Source: Cognaticolwellia sediminilitoris (lineage in GTDB: Bacteria; Pseudomonadota; Gammaproteobacteria; Enterobacterales; Alteromonadaceae). From it: a DNA stretch of 64,000 nucleotides. The DNA lies in the NCBI GenBank assembly GCA_002104535.1, contig NBOG01000010.1:1-64000 (forward strand), read 5' to 3'. A model generated the notes under the pieces. The model was given only the letters and a program-made list of their open reading frames with translations, had not been told where the DNA came from and did not search any database. A program made the position numbers and the translations under genes. Below, one piece after another: positions 21,187 to 30,154 of this stretch; position 1 is the first letter of the stretch, and each line of letters opens with the position of its first letter.

Positions 21187-21520
21187 TAAGTGAAGGTCAA
21201 AAATGTAATCCTTTCATAATATAAAATGGTGAATATTCGAAACGAATTAAGCGCGGCAAATACTATAGATTATCGCGGTTTAAGTCTAGCAAGAATCATG
21301 TAAAAGGGATAAAAAAAGGCGAGTAGTGTGTATATCAATCATTAAAGAACACTTATAAAGTTTAAGTTTACCTTTATACACGCAATCTATTGTTTGACAG
21401 GATAAAAAGTAATGAATTGTTCATTCAAAAACTGAAAAAGATGTACTTTCATCATGAAGATCCCTAAAGTAAAGACTACAATATCTTTTATCTCAACATC
21501 CTATAAGTAAACACTTGGCT
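21187..21520. other. Intergenic region upstream of the RND genes
   Basis: 334 bases with no gene. It contains a TTGACA (21394-21399) without a clear -10 at standard spacing, and a small inverted repeat TGAAT-TGTTC-ATTCA (21413-21427) that could be a regulator site for the pump genes. Both are weak. Confidence 0.35.
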
Positions 21521-22513
21521 ATGAAATTATTCTCAATTGTATTTACCTTATTTTTAATTGCTCAGACCGGAGCAAGCGTTGCGCAGTCTTTCGAAACTGA
21601 AGTGTTACGGGCTGAGAAATTTTCAGGCACTATTAATCGAACAGGTAAACTCGATTTCAGACGAACGCTGAGTCTATCATTTAAAAGTAGTGGTTATTTA
21701 ACCTTACTTAATGTTGATGAAGGACAATACTTTCATAAAGGTCAACTGCTAGCCTCACTTGATATTACAGAGTTAAAAGAAGCTAAAAATTCTCTATATG
21801 CACAATTAATGCAAGCCAAACGCGAAGTTAAACGCATGAGCCAACTGATGGAGAATAAATTAGCATCAGAGCGTGAATTAGATAACGCTATAACTCAGGT
21901 TGAAACTATTCGTGCCGGTTATCAGGTGGCTTACTACAATTTAGAAAAAGCACAGATAAATGCACCGTTTGCAGGTGTGGTGCTAGCCAGAAAAACTGAG
22001 CTTGGTGAACTACAGTCTCCAGGTCAAGAAGTGTTAAAAATTGCTAAACTTGAATGGGTCGTAAAAGTTGAACTAACAGGCCAAGAAGTTAGCCAAATTC
22101 AGCTAAATCAAAAAGTAAGCGTGTCGTTAAATACCATTGGAATAGTTGAAGGTATCATTAGCAAAATACCTGCAACTTCTAATGCTAATAGTAATTTATT
22201 TACTATTGAGGTACTCCTACCAAAAATTGACTCCACAGCTACGATGATTGCAGGTCAGTTAGCCGGTGTATCAATTAGCTTTGATAGTGAATTATTTGTT
22301 TATAGGTTACCAATTTCGGCACTCACGGGCATTAATGAACATGGTCATGCCCTAGTTATTGCTCAATTACAGGGCTCAGAGACATTTAATAAAGAAAGTT
22401 TTGAAGTATTTCAGTTAGATAATGATTTTCTCTATTTAAAAGCTGAACGTAATGATGATCCACTAGAAATTATGACTCATGGATGGCAACAATATTCAGA
22501 TGGTGGGAAATAG
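21521..22513 (+). CDS. RND efflux periplasmic adaptor (membrane fusion protein)
   Basis: 330 residues from ATG 21521; a TTG six bases earlier is possible. N-terminal signal peptide (about residues 1-23, MKLFSIVFTLFLIAQTGASV). Then a lipoyl-like segment (NVDEGQYFHKGQLLASLD), an alpha-helical hairpin (about 85-140), the second lipoyl half (INAPFAGVVLARKTELGELQSPGQEVLKI) and a beta-barrel domain. It has no lipobox, so it is probably soluble in the periplasm or anchored by an uncleaved signal. It links an RND pump to an outer-membrane channel; no TolC-like gene is present locally. The permease follows after five bases. Confidence 0.9.
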   Translation: MKLFSIVFTLFLIAQTGASVAQSFETEVLRAEKFSGTINRTGKLDFRRTLSLSFKSSGYLTLLNVDEGQYFHKGQLLASLDITELKEAKNSLYAQLMQAKREVKRMSQLMENKLASERELDNAITQVETIRAGYQVAYYNLEKAQINAPFAGVVLARKTELGELQSPGQEVLKIAKLEWVVKVELTGQEVSQIQLNQKVSVSLNTIGIVEGIISKIPATSNANSNLFTIEVLLPKIDSTATMIAGQLAGVSISFDSELFVYRLPISALTGINEHGHALVIAQLQGSETFNKESFEVFQLDNDFLYLKAERNDDPLEIMTHGWQQYSDGGK

Positions 22514-22518
22514 TTCTT

Positions 22519-25500
22519 ATGCTTCTCCCTCGTGTTGCTATTAAAAACTCTCAGTTTACCTTCACCATTGTCGTACTTTTAGTCTTGGTTGGCATTGTTT
22601 CCTATTTTCACATGCCACGCTCAGAAGATCCCCAGTTCGATATTCCAATAACATTACTTGAAATTATATATCCAGGAGCCTCACCTACCGATATCGAAAC
22701 ATTAGTTGTTGACCCACTTGAACAAGAATTTGCGGAAATTGAAGGAATTAAAAAGATTGAATCGCAAATTAAAAATGGCGGTGCTCGCATTGAGGTAACC
22801 TTTCTATACGGAAGCGATCCTAATGCGGCTTATAATGAAGTAAAGCAAGCAGTATCAACGGTTAAACCGATTTTACCGAGTGGCGTACAAGATGTGCTTG
22901 TTTTAAAAGCGACACCAACAAGTGTTGCTATTATCCAATTAGCGTTATGGAGTGACTCGGCTGACTATAAGCGAATGGAGTTTCATGCTAAACAACTTGA
23001 AAAACGTTTAGAAGCAATTGAGGCCGTTAAAAAGGCAGATATTTGGGGGTATCCGACACAAGTAGTTGCCGTGGAGCTTAATTTAGCTCTATTGAAGCAA
23101 TATAATATTAATGTCACGACAGTAAATGCAATTTTACAAGAGCGTGCGGTTAATATAACACCAGGCTTTGTTGACGCCAATACAAGGCGATTTAATGTTA
23201 AAACTAGCGGCAATTTTCAAGAACTAGACGAACTTAAAAATACTATAATCTTTGCAAAAGATACTGGTGTTCTTAGGTTGAAAGATGTTGCTCGTATTGA
23301 ATTCTCTAGTCAAGATCCTAGTTACTTAGCTTATTATGATAATAAACCGGTAATATTTATAACCGCAGAGCAAAGGATAGATACCAATATATTTGCTTTA
23401 ACTGAAGCTATTGAAACTGAAATTGAAGCTTTCAAAGAAACACTACCCGATACAATTAAAATAGAAACATTATTTAAACAATCTGAAGGTGTTGAGAATC
23501 GAGTTAATGGCTTCTTTGATAATTTATGGCAAGGTCTCGTGCTTGTCGGCATTATGTCACTTTTATTTCTAGGTTTGCGTGAATCTATTGTCGTTATTAT
23601 CGCGATACCACTGTCATTTTTAGTTGCGATAGGCTGGTTAGATTTTGCTGGTTTTGGGCTTCAGCAAATGTCTATTGTAGGTCTAATTATAGCGCTCGGA
23701 TTATTAGTTGATAATGCAATAGTAGTCACTGAGAGTATTCACCGCGAAAAGAAAAATTCTTCTAATTTGGTCGAAGCAGCAGCAAACGGTACGAGCAAAG
23801 TCGGCTGGGCAATAACGAGTGGCACAGTAACTACCATGTTGGCATTTTTGCCTATGTTGATGTTAGCTAGCGATACCGGAGACTTCATTCGTTCAATGCC
23901 GGTAACTGTTGTACTTGTTTTATTGGCATCATTACTTATTGCAATCACGGTAACGCCGTTATTGGCCAGTAAGTTTTTTAGTATAAAACCAAATAAAATT
24001 AAAACTTTACAGTTTTATTCTAATGCTTTTGCAGAGCACACTTATGTCAGGTGGCTTGGTGGCTTAATGAAGTTTAAATTCATTATGTTAATTCTCGCCT
24101 TTATTGCGCTTATCGGTATGGTTTCGCTTTTTGGTCAAGTAGGAGTTAGCTTATTTCCTAAAGCTGAAAAATCAATGCTATTGATTGATGTGGAAACACC
24201 GGCCAATTCGTCGTTAGATCACACAAATCAAGTGATGCATTCGATGACGGAATTTATTAAAACTCAACCTTATGTCGATAAAATCGCGCTAAACGTTGGT
24301 AATTCTAATCCTCGTATTTATTACAATGAAATCCCAAAACGTGGCGTATCAAATTACGGGCAAGTATTGTTGGTATTGAAAGAATATGATGAGAAAAAAA
24401 TATACAATTTGGTCATGTTATTGCGAAAAGAATTCTCAAAGTGGCATCAAGCTAAAATAACTGTTAAGGAATTCACTCAAGGGCCAGTTACCGACCAACC
24501 TATTACCGTTAGGTTAATCAGTGAATCTTTATCTGATCTGGAAAGAGTGTCAGCTGATATAGAAGCAAAATTGTCGTCTTTAGCAGGTGCAATTAATATT
24601 GATAACCCCATTGGCGTTTCAAACACTGAATTAGCATTAGTAATAGATTATGACAAAGCGGCAATGTCAGGTATTGATATAAATCTATTAGATAACAGTA
24701 TACAAACCTTACTCGCTGGTGCTTTTGTTGGTAAGTTTAATGATAAAAATGGTGAAAACTATCCTATATTAGTTCGTCGTCCTAAAAGCGATTTAGCGGG
24801 TCTTAAAGATATAACCATTGTAAATCGCCAAGGTGAAAGTATTCCTTTAGGGCAATTCTCTGAAATGAAATTGCAAAAAGGGCGAACAGATTTTTTTCAT
24901 TATCAAAAGTTACGCATGGCTAGAGTTTCTGCTGATGCTGCACAAGGATACTCAGTACAAGATGTGACAGAAGAGGTTGTTAGTTTCCTTGAAAGTTATC
25001 AATTACCTGCCGGTATGTATTATCTGTTAGGTGGGGAAGAAGAATCTAGACAAGAATCATTCGCAGGTTTGTCACAGATTATGCTAATAACCGCTATAGG
25101 AATTTTTGCGGTATTGGTTTTACAGTTCAAGTCATTCTTGCAACCGCTGATTATATTTACTTCTATACCATTCGCTATGGCTGGAGCAATTTTAGGATTA
25201 TATTTAACTAATTTGTCATTTTCTATGATGGCATTTATTGGCTTAATTAGTTTGTTTGGTATTGTGGTTAATAATGCCATTATCCTCATTGATACCACTA
25301 ACAGGAACTTGTTAGTTTGTAATGATAAAAAACAAGCAATATTGTCTGCCAGTGCAACTCGATTTACCCCTATTTTATTAACCACACTGACAACAATTGG
25401 TGGTTTACTACCTTTAACTCTCTTTGGTGGTAGCATGTGGCAACCATTAGGAGTTGTCATAATTTCTGGTTTATGTATTTCAGCACTGGCGAGTTTCTTA

Positions 25501-25563
25501 CTAGTGCCAATCCTCACCGAGTTATTTACTCGCACTGAAACCGCGAACCAACAAAAAGAATAA
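22519..25563 (+). CDS. RND efflux permease, AcrB-like superfamily
   Basis: 1014 residues from ATG 22519, five bases after the adaptor stop; an open frame runs back to 22483 but overlaps the adaptor. Proton-driven inner-membrane exporter with the usual duplicated layout: TM1 near residue 15, large porter loop (about 35-320), TM2-6, TM7 near 510, second loop (about 540-830), TM8-12. TM4 reads IIALGLLVDNAIVVTES: the first proton-relay Asp is kept, but the second Asp of AcrB (Asp408) is Asn. The substrate cannot be told. It runs into prsK with three bases between, so the pump may share a transcript with the kinase. Confidence 0.93.
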   Translation: MLLPRVAIKNSQFTFTIVVLLVLVGIVSYFHMPRSEDPQFDIPITLLEIIYPGASPTDIETLVVDPLEQEFAEIEGIKKIESQIKNGGARIEVTFLYGSDPNAAYNEVKQAVSTVKPILPSGVQDVLVLKATPTSVAIIQLALWSDSADYKRMEFHAKQLEKRLEAIEAVKKADIWGYPTQVVAVELNLALLKQYNINVTTVNAILQERAVNITPGFVDANTRRFNVKTSGNFQELDELKNTIIFAKDTGVLRLKDVARIEFSSQDPSYLAYYDNKPVIFITAEQRIDTNIFALTEAIETEIEAFKETLPDTIKIETLFKQSEGVENRVNGFFDNLWQGLVLVGIMSLLFLGLRESIVVIIAIPLSFLVAIGWLDFAGFGLQQMSIVGLIIALGLLVDNAIVVTESIHREKKNSSNLVEAAANGTSKVGWAITSGTVTTMLAFLPMLMLASDTGDFIRSMPVTVVLVLLASLLIAITVTPLLASKFFSIKPNKIKTLQFYSNAFAEHTYVRWLGGLMKFKFIMLILAFIALIGMVSLFGQVGVSLFPKAEKSMLLIDVETPANSSLDHTNQVMHSMTEFIKTQPYVDKIALNVGNSNPRIYYNEIPKRGVSNYGQVLLVLKEYDEKKIYNLVMLLRKEFSKWHQAKITVKEFTQGPVTDQPITVRLISESLSDLERVSADIEAKLSSLAGAINIDNPIGVSNTELALVIDYDKAAMSGIDINLLDNSIQTLLAGAFVGKFNDKNGENYPILVRRPKSDLAGLKDITIVNRQGESIPLGQFSEMKLQKGRTDFFHYQKLRMARVSADAAQGYSVQDVTEEVVSFLESYQLPAGMYYLLGGEEESRQESFAGLSQIMLITAIGIFAVLVLQFKSFLQPLIIFTSIPFAMAGAILGLYLTNLSFSMMAFIGLISLFGIVVNNAIILIDTTNRNLLVCNDKKQAILSASATRFTPILLTTLTTIGGLLPLTLFGGSMWQPLGVVIISGLCISALASFLLVPILTELFTRTETANQQKE

Positions 25564-25566
25564 TTT

Positions 25567-27612
25567 ATGGACTTTATCGGCTTAATAGGCTTTTCACTCG
25601 CTGGGGCTGCATACATTTTATTTGCATTGTTGATCATCGCAGCTAGAAATAACAGTTTACTAGCACAATGGGTATTAGCCTGCACTTTAGTAACATTATG
25701 CGCCAATGTCGTTTCTGCGCTGCAAATTAAGTTCGGATTTAGTCTGCAGTGGGCAATGCTAGCTGATGGTTTTAAAATAGCTTGTTGGTCTTTATTGATT
25801 ATTTTATTCAATACCGAACACCGACAATTTAAAGTATTGATTGGTAATTACTTTATTCGCCAATATATCGGAGTTTGGCTGTTGCTAATGTCAGGAAGTT
25901 GGCTAGCAAGTTATTGGCTTAATTACTCTTATGAATACCTATTTTTACTGTTTGTCGTACTCAATTTATGGATGCTGGTATTGCTAGAGCAACTTTATCG
26001 TAACGCTAATTTACAGGTTCGATGGGCTATCTGGCCATTAGTTGTGGCATTAGCAAGTGTCGCTATTTTCGACTTTGTCCTTTACGCGCAAGCGACAATG
26101 GTTGATGGCATAGATTTCGATTTTTGGTATAGCCGAGGTTATATCGCGTTGCTGATCACTCCTTTGTTACTGCTTAGTATACGCAGAGTCAAAAATGGTG
26201 AAGTAAGAATTTTTGTCTCTCGTAACGTTGTCTTCTACAGCTCGATGTTGATGATAGCGGGTACTTACTTATTGTTGATGGCCTTTGCTGGTTACGTCAT
26301 TAACTATATCGGCGGACAATGGGGTGACTTTGTCAGTATCGGCTTTTTAATACTTAGCGGAATTGTGCTGGTAGCTTTGTTAATTACAGAGTCATTACGT
26401 CGCCGTGTTAAAGTATTTATAGCGAAAAACTTTTTTGCCAATAAGTATGAGTATCGTGATGAATGGCTCAATCTGATCGAGAAAATTGAAACATCAAGTG
26501 GTGAAAGTCATTACCAAATGGCAACTCAAATTATGATGAGTAAAGTGGAAGCCCATCGTGGTGCCATAATTAAGAAAGTTTCAAATCAGCATTATCAGCT
26601 TCAATATAGTCACGGACTCGATATTAATGAAGCTATTGAGGAGCACTTATTAGATGTAGGGGGGTTTTGTCAAAAGCAAGGATGGATTGTCGATGTAAAT
26701 GAATACCAAGATGCACCGCTTGTTTATCCTAACTTAAGCTTAGATATTGCATTATGCCGAACTAAAAATATCCAGATAATTGTCCCTATTTTCATCGGTA
26801 AAGCCTTTTATGGCTTGTTTGTTCTTGGCGATGAAAATAAAATTAAACAACTCAATTGGGAAGACCGAGACCTATTATTTGCTGTATCTAAACAATTAGG
26901 TAATTTCATTTCCTTGTATGAAGCAACTGACAAGCTCAGCGAGTCAAAACAATTTGACGCTTTTAATCGCATGTCAGCTTTTCTTGTCCATGATTTAAAA
27001 AATGTTCAAGCACAACTTGCACTCATCACCACTAATGCTGAAAAACATCGGGATAATCCTGAGTTTATTGATGATGTGTTTGAAACGGTAGAGTCTGCAA
27101 CAGAAAGATTAACGAAGGTGTTATCGCAGCTACGAAAAAAACAAGCTGAACAGTCATCTCATCGAAAAGTAAACTTATCTGAAATCATTACAAAAGTGGT
27201 AGCACAGTGTAATATAAATACTCCAAAAGTTGAGTTTGAATATCAAGACGACTGCAGTACTTTTATCAATAACGACTCGTTTCATTCTGTTATGCATCAT
27301 TTAATACAAAATGCGCAAGAAGCTACACCAAGTAATGGCTGGGTAAAGGTTTCAATTGAAGCAATGAAGCGAAAAATTAAAATTACCATATCAGACAATG
27401 GCTCAGGTATGACTGAAGACTTTATAGCCGAGCGATTATTTAGACCATTTGATACCACAAAAGGTAATGCCGGTATGGGTATTGGTGTATTCGAAGCAAA
27501 ACAATTCTTCGAGAGTATAGGCGGAACTATTAAAGTACAAAGTACTATCGATGTTGGCACCACATTTACTATTGTTTTACCAATAAACGTAGCTAATACT
27601 ATCAGTAGCTAA
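25567..27612 (+). CDS. prsK: Membrane histidine kinase PrsK (XrtA/PEP-CTERM type)
   Basis: 681 residues. About eight to ten membrane helices in residues 1-275, a GAF-like domain (about 300-450), then the kinase core: H-box FLVHDLKN with His475, N-box HHLIQNAQEA with Asn581, G1 SDNGSGM and an F/G2 region RPFDTTKGNAGMGIGVFEA. The long polytopic N-terminus, GAF domain and VHDLKN box match PrsK kinases found beside XrtA-type exopolysaccharide genes. It begins three bases after the RND permease stop with no clear ribosome-binding site, so translation is probably coupled, and it is followed 25 bases later by its likely partner prsR. Confidence 0.9.
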   Translation: MDFIGLIGFSLAGAAYILFALLIIAARNNSLLAQWVLACTLVTLCANVVSALQIKFGFSLQWAMLADGFKIACWSLLIILFNTEHRQFKVLIGNYFIRQYIGVWLLLMSGSWLASYWLNYSYEYLFLLFVVLNLWMLVLLEQLYRNANLQVRWAIWPLVVALASVAIFDFVLYAQATMVDGIDFDFWYSRGYIALLITPLLLLSIRRVKNGEVRIFVSRNVVFYSSMLMIAGTYLLLMAFAGYVINYIGGQWGDFVSIGFLILSGIVLVALLITESLRRRVKVFIAKNFFANKYEYRDEWLNLIEKIETSSGESHYQMATQIMMSKVEAHRGAIIKKVSNQHYQLQYSHGLDINEAIEEHLLDVGGFCQKQGWIVDVNEYQDAPLVYPNLSLDIALCRTKNIQIIVPIFIGKAFYGLFVLGDENKIKQLNWEDRDLLFAVSKQLGNFISLYEATDKLSESKQFDAFNRMSAFLVHDLKNVQAQLALITTNAEKHRDNPEFIDDVFETVESATERLTKVLSQLRKKQAEQSSHRKVNLSEIITKVVAQCNINTPKVEFEYQDDCSTFINNDSFHSVMHHLIQNAQEATPSNGWVKVSIEAMKRKIKITISDNGSGMTEDFIAERLFRPFDTTKGNAGMGIGVFEAKQFFESIGGTIKVQSTIDVGTTFTIVLPINVANTISS

Positions 27613-27637
27613 GACGCAGTATAAGGATTTTAAATCG

Positions 27638-28987
27638 ATGGAAAAGTTGTTAATCGTAGATGACGATAAAGGTATTCAAAAGCAGTTAAAATGGAGCTTA
27701 TCAGACTACGACGTTGTATTAGCAGATGATCGCGAAAGTGCTGTAGCGGCAGTACGCCGTTTTGAACCAAAAGTAATTACCTTAGATTTAGGCTTACCGC
27801 CTGATGAAGCTAATGCGTCTGAAGGACTGGCTGCTCTACAAGAAATTCTCACTATAGCGCCACATAGTAAAGTCATTGTTATTACCGGCAACGACGATAG
27901 AACAAATGCCTTGGCTGCCATTGCCGCTGGCGCTTACGATTTTTATCAAAAACCAGTAGATAACGATGTCATAAACGTTATTGTTGCGCGCGCATTTAGT
28001 GTCGCTGCAATAGAAGAAGAAAACAGAAAAATGCGTGCGGTTGCTGGTAGCGACATTGGTATAATAGGCAACAGTGATAGCATTGAACGTTTACGCATGA
28101 TGGTTAAACGTATTGCACCGACCGGCATTACAGCATTATTGCTCGGCGAAAGTGGTACTGGTAAAGAAGTAACCGCCAATGCTGTGCATATGGCTAGCGA
28201 CCGAAAAAAGAAGCCGTTTATTGCCATTAACTGTGCATCCATTCCAGAAACTTTACTTGAAAGTGAGCTATTTGGCTTTGAAAAAGGTGCCTTTACTGGA
28301 GCGCATCGCACAACTAAAGGAAAAATAGAGTGCGCTGAAGGTGGCACCTTATTTCTCGATGAAATTGGCGATATGCCTTATAGCTTGCAGGCTAAATTAC
28401 TGCGTTTTTTACAAGAAAAATGTATCGAGCGCCTTGGCGGTCGTCAAGAAATTCCGGTTAATGTCAGAGTGGTTTGTGCGACAAATCAAAACTTAGAAGA
28501 AATGGTGAAAGAGAAAACCTTCAGGGAAGATCTTTTTTATCGAGTCAGTGAAATCACCTTAAATATACCGCCGCTTAGAGATCGTGACGAAGACGTTATA
28601 ATCCTCGCACAATACTTTTTGCAACATTATGCTATTGAGTATAAGCGTAACGTTAAAAGTTTCTCAGAAGACGCGTTAAGCGCCATTAAAGCACACAGAT
28701 GGCCTGGTAATATCCGTGAATTACAAAACAAGGTCAAAAGCTCAGTAATCATGACCACAGGAACACAAGTCACGGCAATTGACTTAGGCTTCTTTGATCA
28801 TCAGGATAAAAGCTTTGAATTGTCGCTCAATTTAAGAGTTGTGCGCGAACAGGCTGAGTCAATTGCCATTCAAAAAGCTTATGCACTATCAGAGGGCAAT
28901 GTATCTAAGGCGGCTGAACTCTTAGGGGTTACTCGGCCAACACTCTATTCGTTAATTGAAAAGTACGAATTGTCGATCAATGAGTAA
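27638..28987 (+). CDS. prsR: Sigma-54-dependent response regulator PrsR
   Basis: 449 residues. Receiver domain (1-120) with acidic pocket DDD (8-10), phospho-acceptor Asp50, Thr83 and Lys105. AAA+ domain with Walker A GESGTGKE (170-177) and the sigma-54 contact loop GAFTGA (217-222). C-terminal Fis-type helix-turn-helix (about 405-445, ALSEGNVSKAAELLGVTRPTLY). AAGGA lies ten bases before the ATG. It should activate RpoN promoters for the polysaccharide genes after phosphorylation by PrsK. The receiver loop LGLPPDEANASEGL is a hallmark of the PEP-CTERM-associated branch. No clear -24/-12 site was found in the eps divergent region. Confidence 0.93.
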   Translation: MEKLLIVDDDKGIQKQLKWSLSDYDVVLADDRESAVAAVRRFEPKVITLDLGLPPDEANASEGLAALQEILTIAPHSKVIVITGNDDRTNALAAIAAGAYDFYQKPVDNDVINVIVARAFSVAAIEEENRKMRAVAGSDIGIIGNSDSIERLRMMVKRIAPTGITALLLGESGTGKEVTANAVHMASDRKKKPFIAINCASIPETLLESELFGFEKGAFTGAHRTTKGKIECAEGGTLFLDEIGDMPYSLQAKLLRFLQEKCIERLGGRQEIPVNVRVVCATNQNLEEMVKEKTFREDLFYRVSEITLNIPPLRDRDEDVIILAQYFLQHYAIEYKRNVKSFSEDALSAIKAHRWPGNIRELQNKVKSSVIMTTGTQVTAIDLGFFDHQDKSFELSLNLRVVREQAESIAIQKAYALSEGNVSKAAELLGVTRPTLYSLIEKYELSINE

Positions 28988-29040
28988 GTTATAAGTCTTG
29001 TTTGTATTAAGTTAGAATGAATTAAATTAAGTTAAAAGAA

Positions 29041-29068
29041 AAAACCGCCTGCTTGGCGGTTTTTTTTA
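29041..29068. terminator. Bidirectional terminator between prsR and the export operon
   Basis: Stem ACCGCC/GGCGGT (29044-29060) flanked by A run on the left and T8 on the right. It serves prsR on the plus strand and probably the convergent ATPase gene on the minus strand. Confidence 0.9.
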
Positions 29069-29103
29069 AATTCAAATAAAGTGAAGAGGCTGAAAGTAGT
29101 AGA

Positions 29104-30150
29104 TTAATCTTCTGTGGGCTTTGAAGCGCTAATTTCATCAGTATTAGTGTAAATACGACTTTTATGTTTTAGCATTTTATCAACATAACGTGCCATTTTA
29201 ATTTTTTCTTTAATACTGCTTTCCAGGATCTCTTCAACTTCGCGTAAAATATCTTTAATGTTTTCGACATTTTTAGTGGAATTTATCACCACTTGGCTAG
29301 GCTCATTACTGGCAAGCTCTGCGTTGTTAAGCGAACCGGTTAATTCCACTTCCATTTCTTCAGCGACTTCTTCAATAGCAGCAGAATTTATGCACTCAAG
29401 TTCTTCAAGAAAGCCAAATAAGAGTAAACGGTCGACAAAAATATTAATTTTACGTGGCACGCCTAAGGTTTTTTCATGGATCAGTTTAAAACCATCTTCT
29501 GAAAACAAGGCCTCTTTATTACAACCCGCTTGTTGTAACCGGTGATTAATATATTCTTTTACTTCTTCTTTCGATAACGGCTTTAAGTGCGCTGAAGCTA
29601 TTATACGTTGACGAAACTGCTCCATGTTCGGTGCTTGTATGATCGCTTTTAATTCTTCTTGGCCAAGCAAAAAACTTTGGATCAGAGGTTTGTTATCTAA
29701 CTGAAAGTTCGACAACATTCTTAATTCTTCTACTGTTTCACTAGGTAAATTTTGTGCTTCATCAACTATCAGCAACGCGCGTTTGCCTTGTTGGTTTAAA
29801 TGGATTAAAAACTTTTCTATACCCTGTAATAAATCTGCTTTGCTGTTCCCTGTTACCGTAATATAAAATTCAGAAACCACTAACTCAAGTAGCTCTTGTG
29901 GATTAAGTTTTGTTGTAACAAGCTGTGCAGCAACAATGCTCTTATCAGCTAAGTTACTTAGTAGATTACGAGCAATAGTTGTTTTACCGGTACCTATTGG
30001 CCCAGTAACAACAATAAACCCTTCTCCTTGATCTAAACCATATTGCAAATACGACAACGCTCTTTGATGGTGACTAGACGCAAAAAAGAATCTTGGATCT
30101 GGGCTTAACTGAAATGGTCTTTCTTTAAAACCATAATAACTTTCATACAT
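29104..30150 (-). CDS. XrtA-associated ExeA-like ATPase
   Basis: 348 residues. AAA ATPase of the ExeA/MSHA-MshM kind: N-terminal YYGFKERPFQLSPDPRFFF, Walker A GPIGTGKT (50-57), Walker B LLIVDEAQ (126-133). The C-terminal third is charged and probably helical (EEMEVEL, KDILREVEEILESSIKEKIK). This family (TIGR03015 type) is found in exopolysaccharide loci tied to exosortase XrtA; its role is unknown, perhaps energising assembly of an envelope export complex. Last gene of the minus-strand export operon, four bases after the outer-membrane protein gene. Confidence 0.88.
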   Translation of the reverse strand: MYESYYGFKERPFQLSPDPRFFFASSHHQRALSYLQYGLDQGEGFIVVTGPIGTGKTTIARNLLSNLADKSIVAAQLVTTKLNPQELLELVVSEFYITVTGNSKADLLQGIEKFLIHLNQQGKRALLIVDEAQNLPSETVEELRMLSNFQLDNKPLIQSFLLGQEELKAIIQAPNMEQFRQRIIASAHLKPLSKEEVKEYINHRLQQAGCNKEALFSEDGFKLIHEKTLGVPRKINIFVDRLLLFGFLEELECINSAAIEEVAEEMEVELTGSLNNAELASNEPSQVVINSTKNVENIKDILREVEEILESSIKEKIKMARYVDKMLKHKSRIYTNTDEISASKPTED

Positions 30151-30154
30151 ACTG

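Noticed and set aside
25020-25811. 263-codon minus-strand open frame
   Set aside because: It is the shadow of the RND permease and prsK 5' end; composition follows those genes and no start signal is present.
29258-29545. 95-codon plus-strand frame in the ATPase gene
   Set aside because: Antisense shadow with a Ser-rich composition and no start signal.
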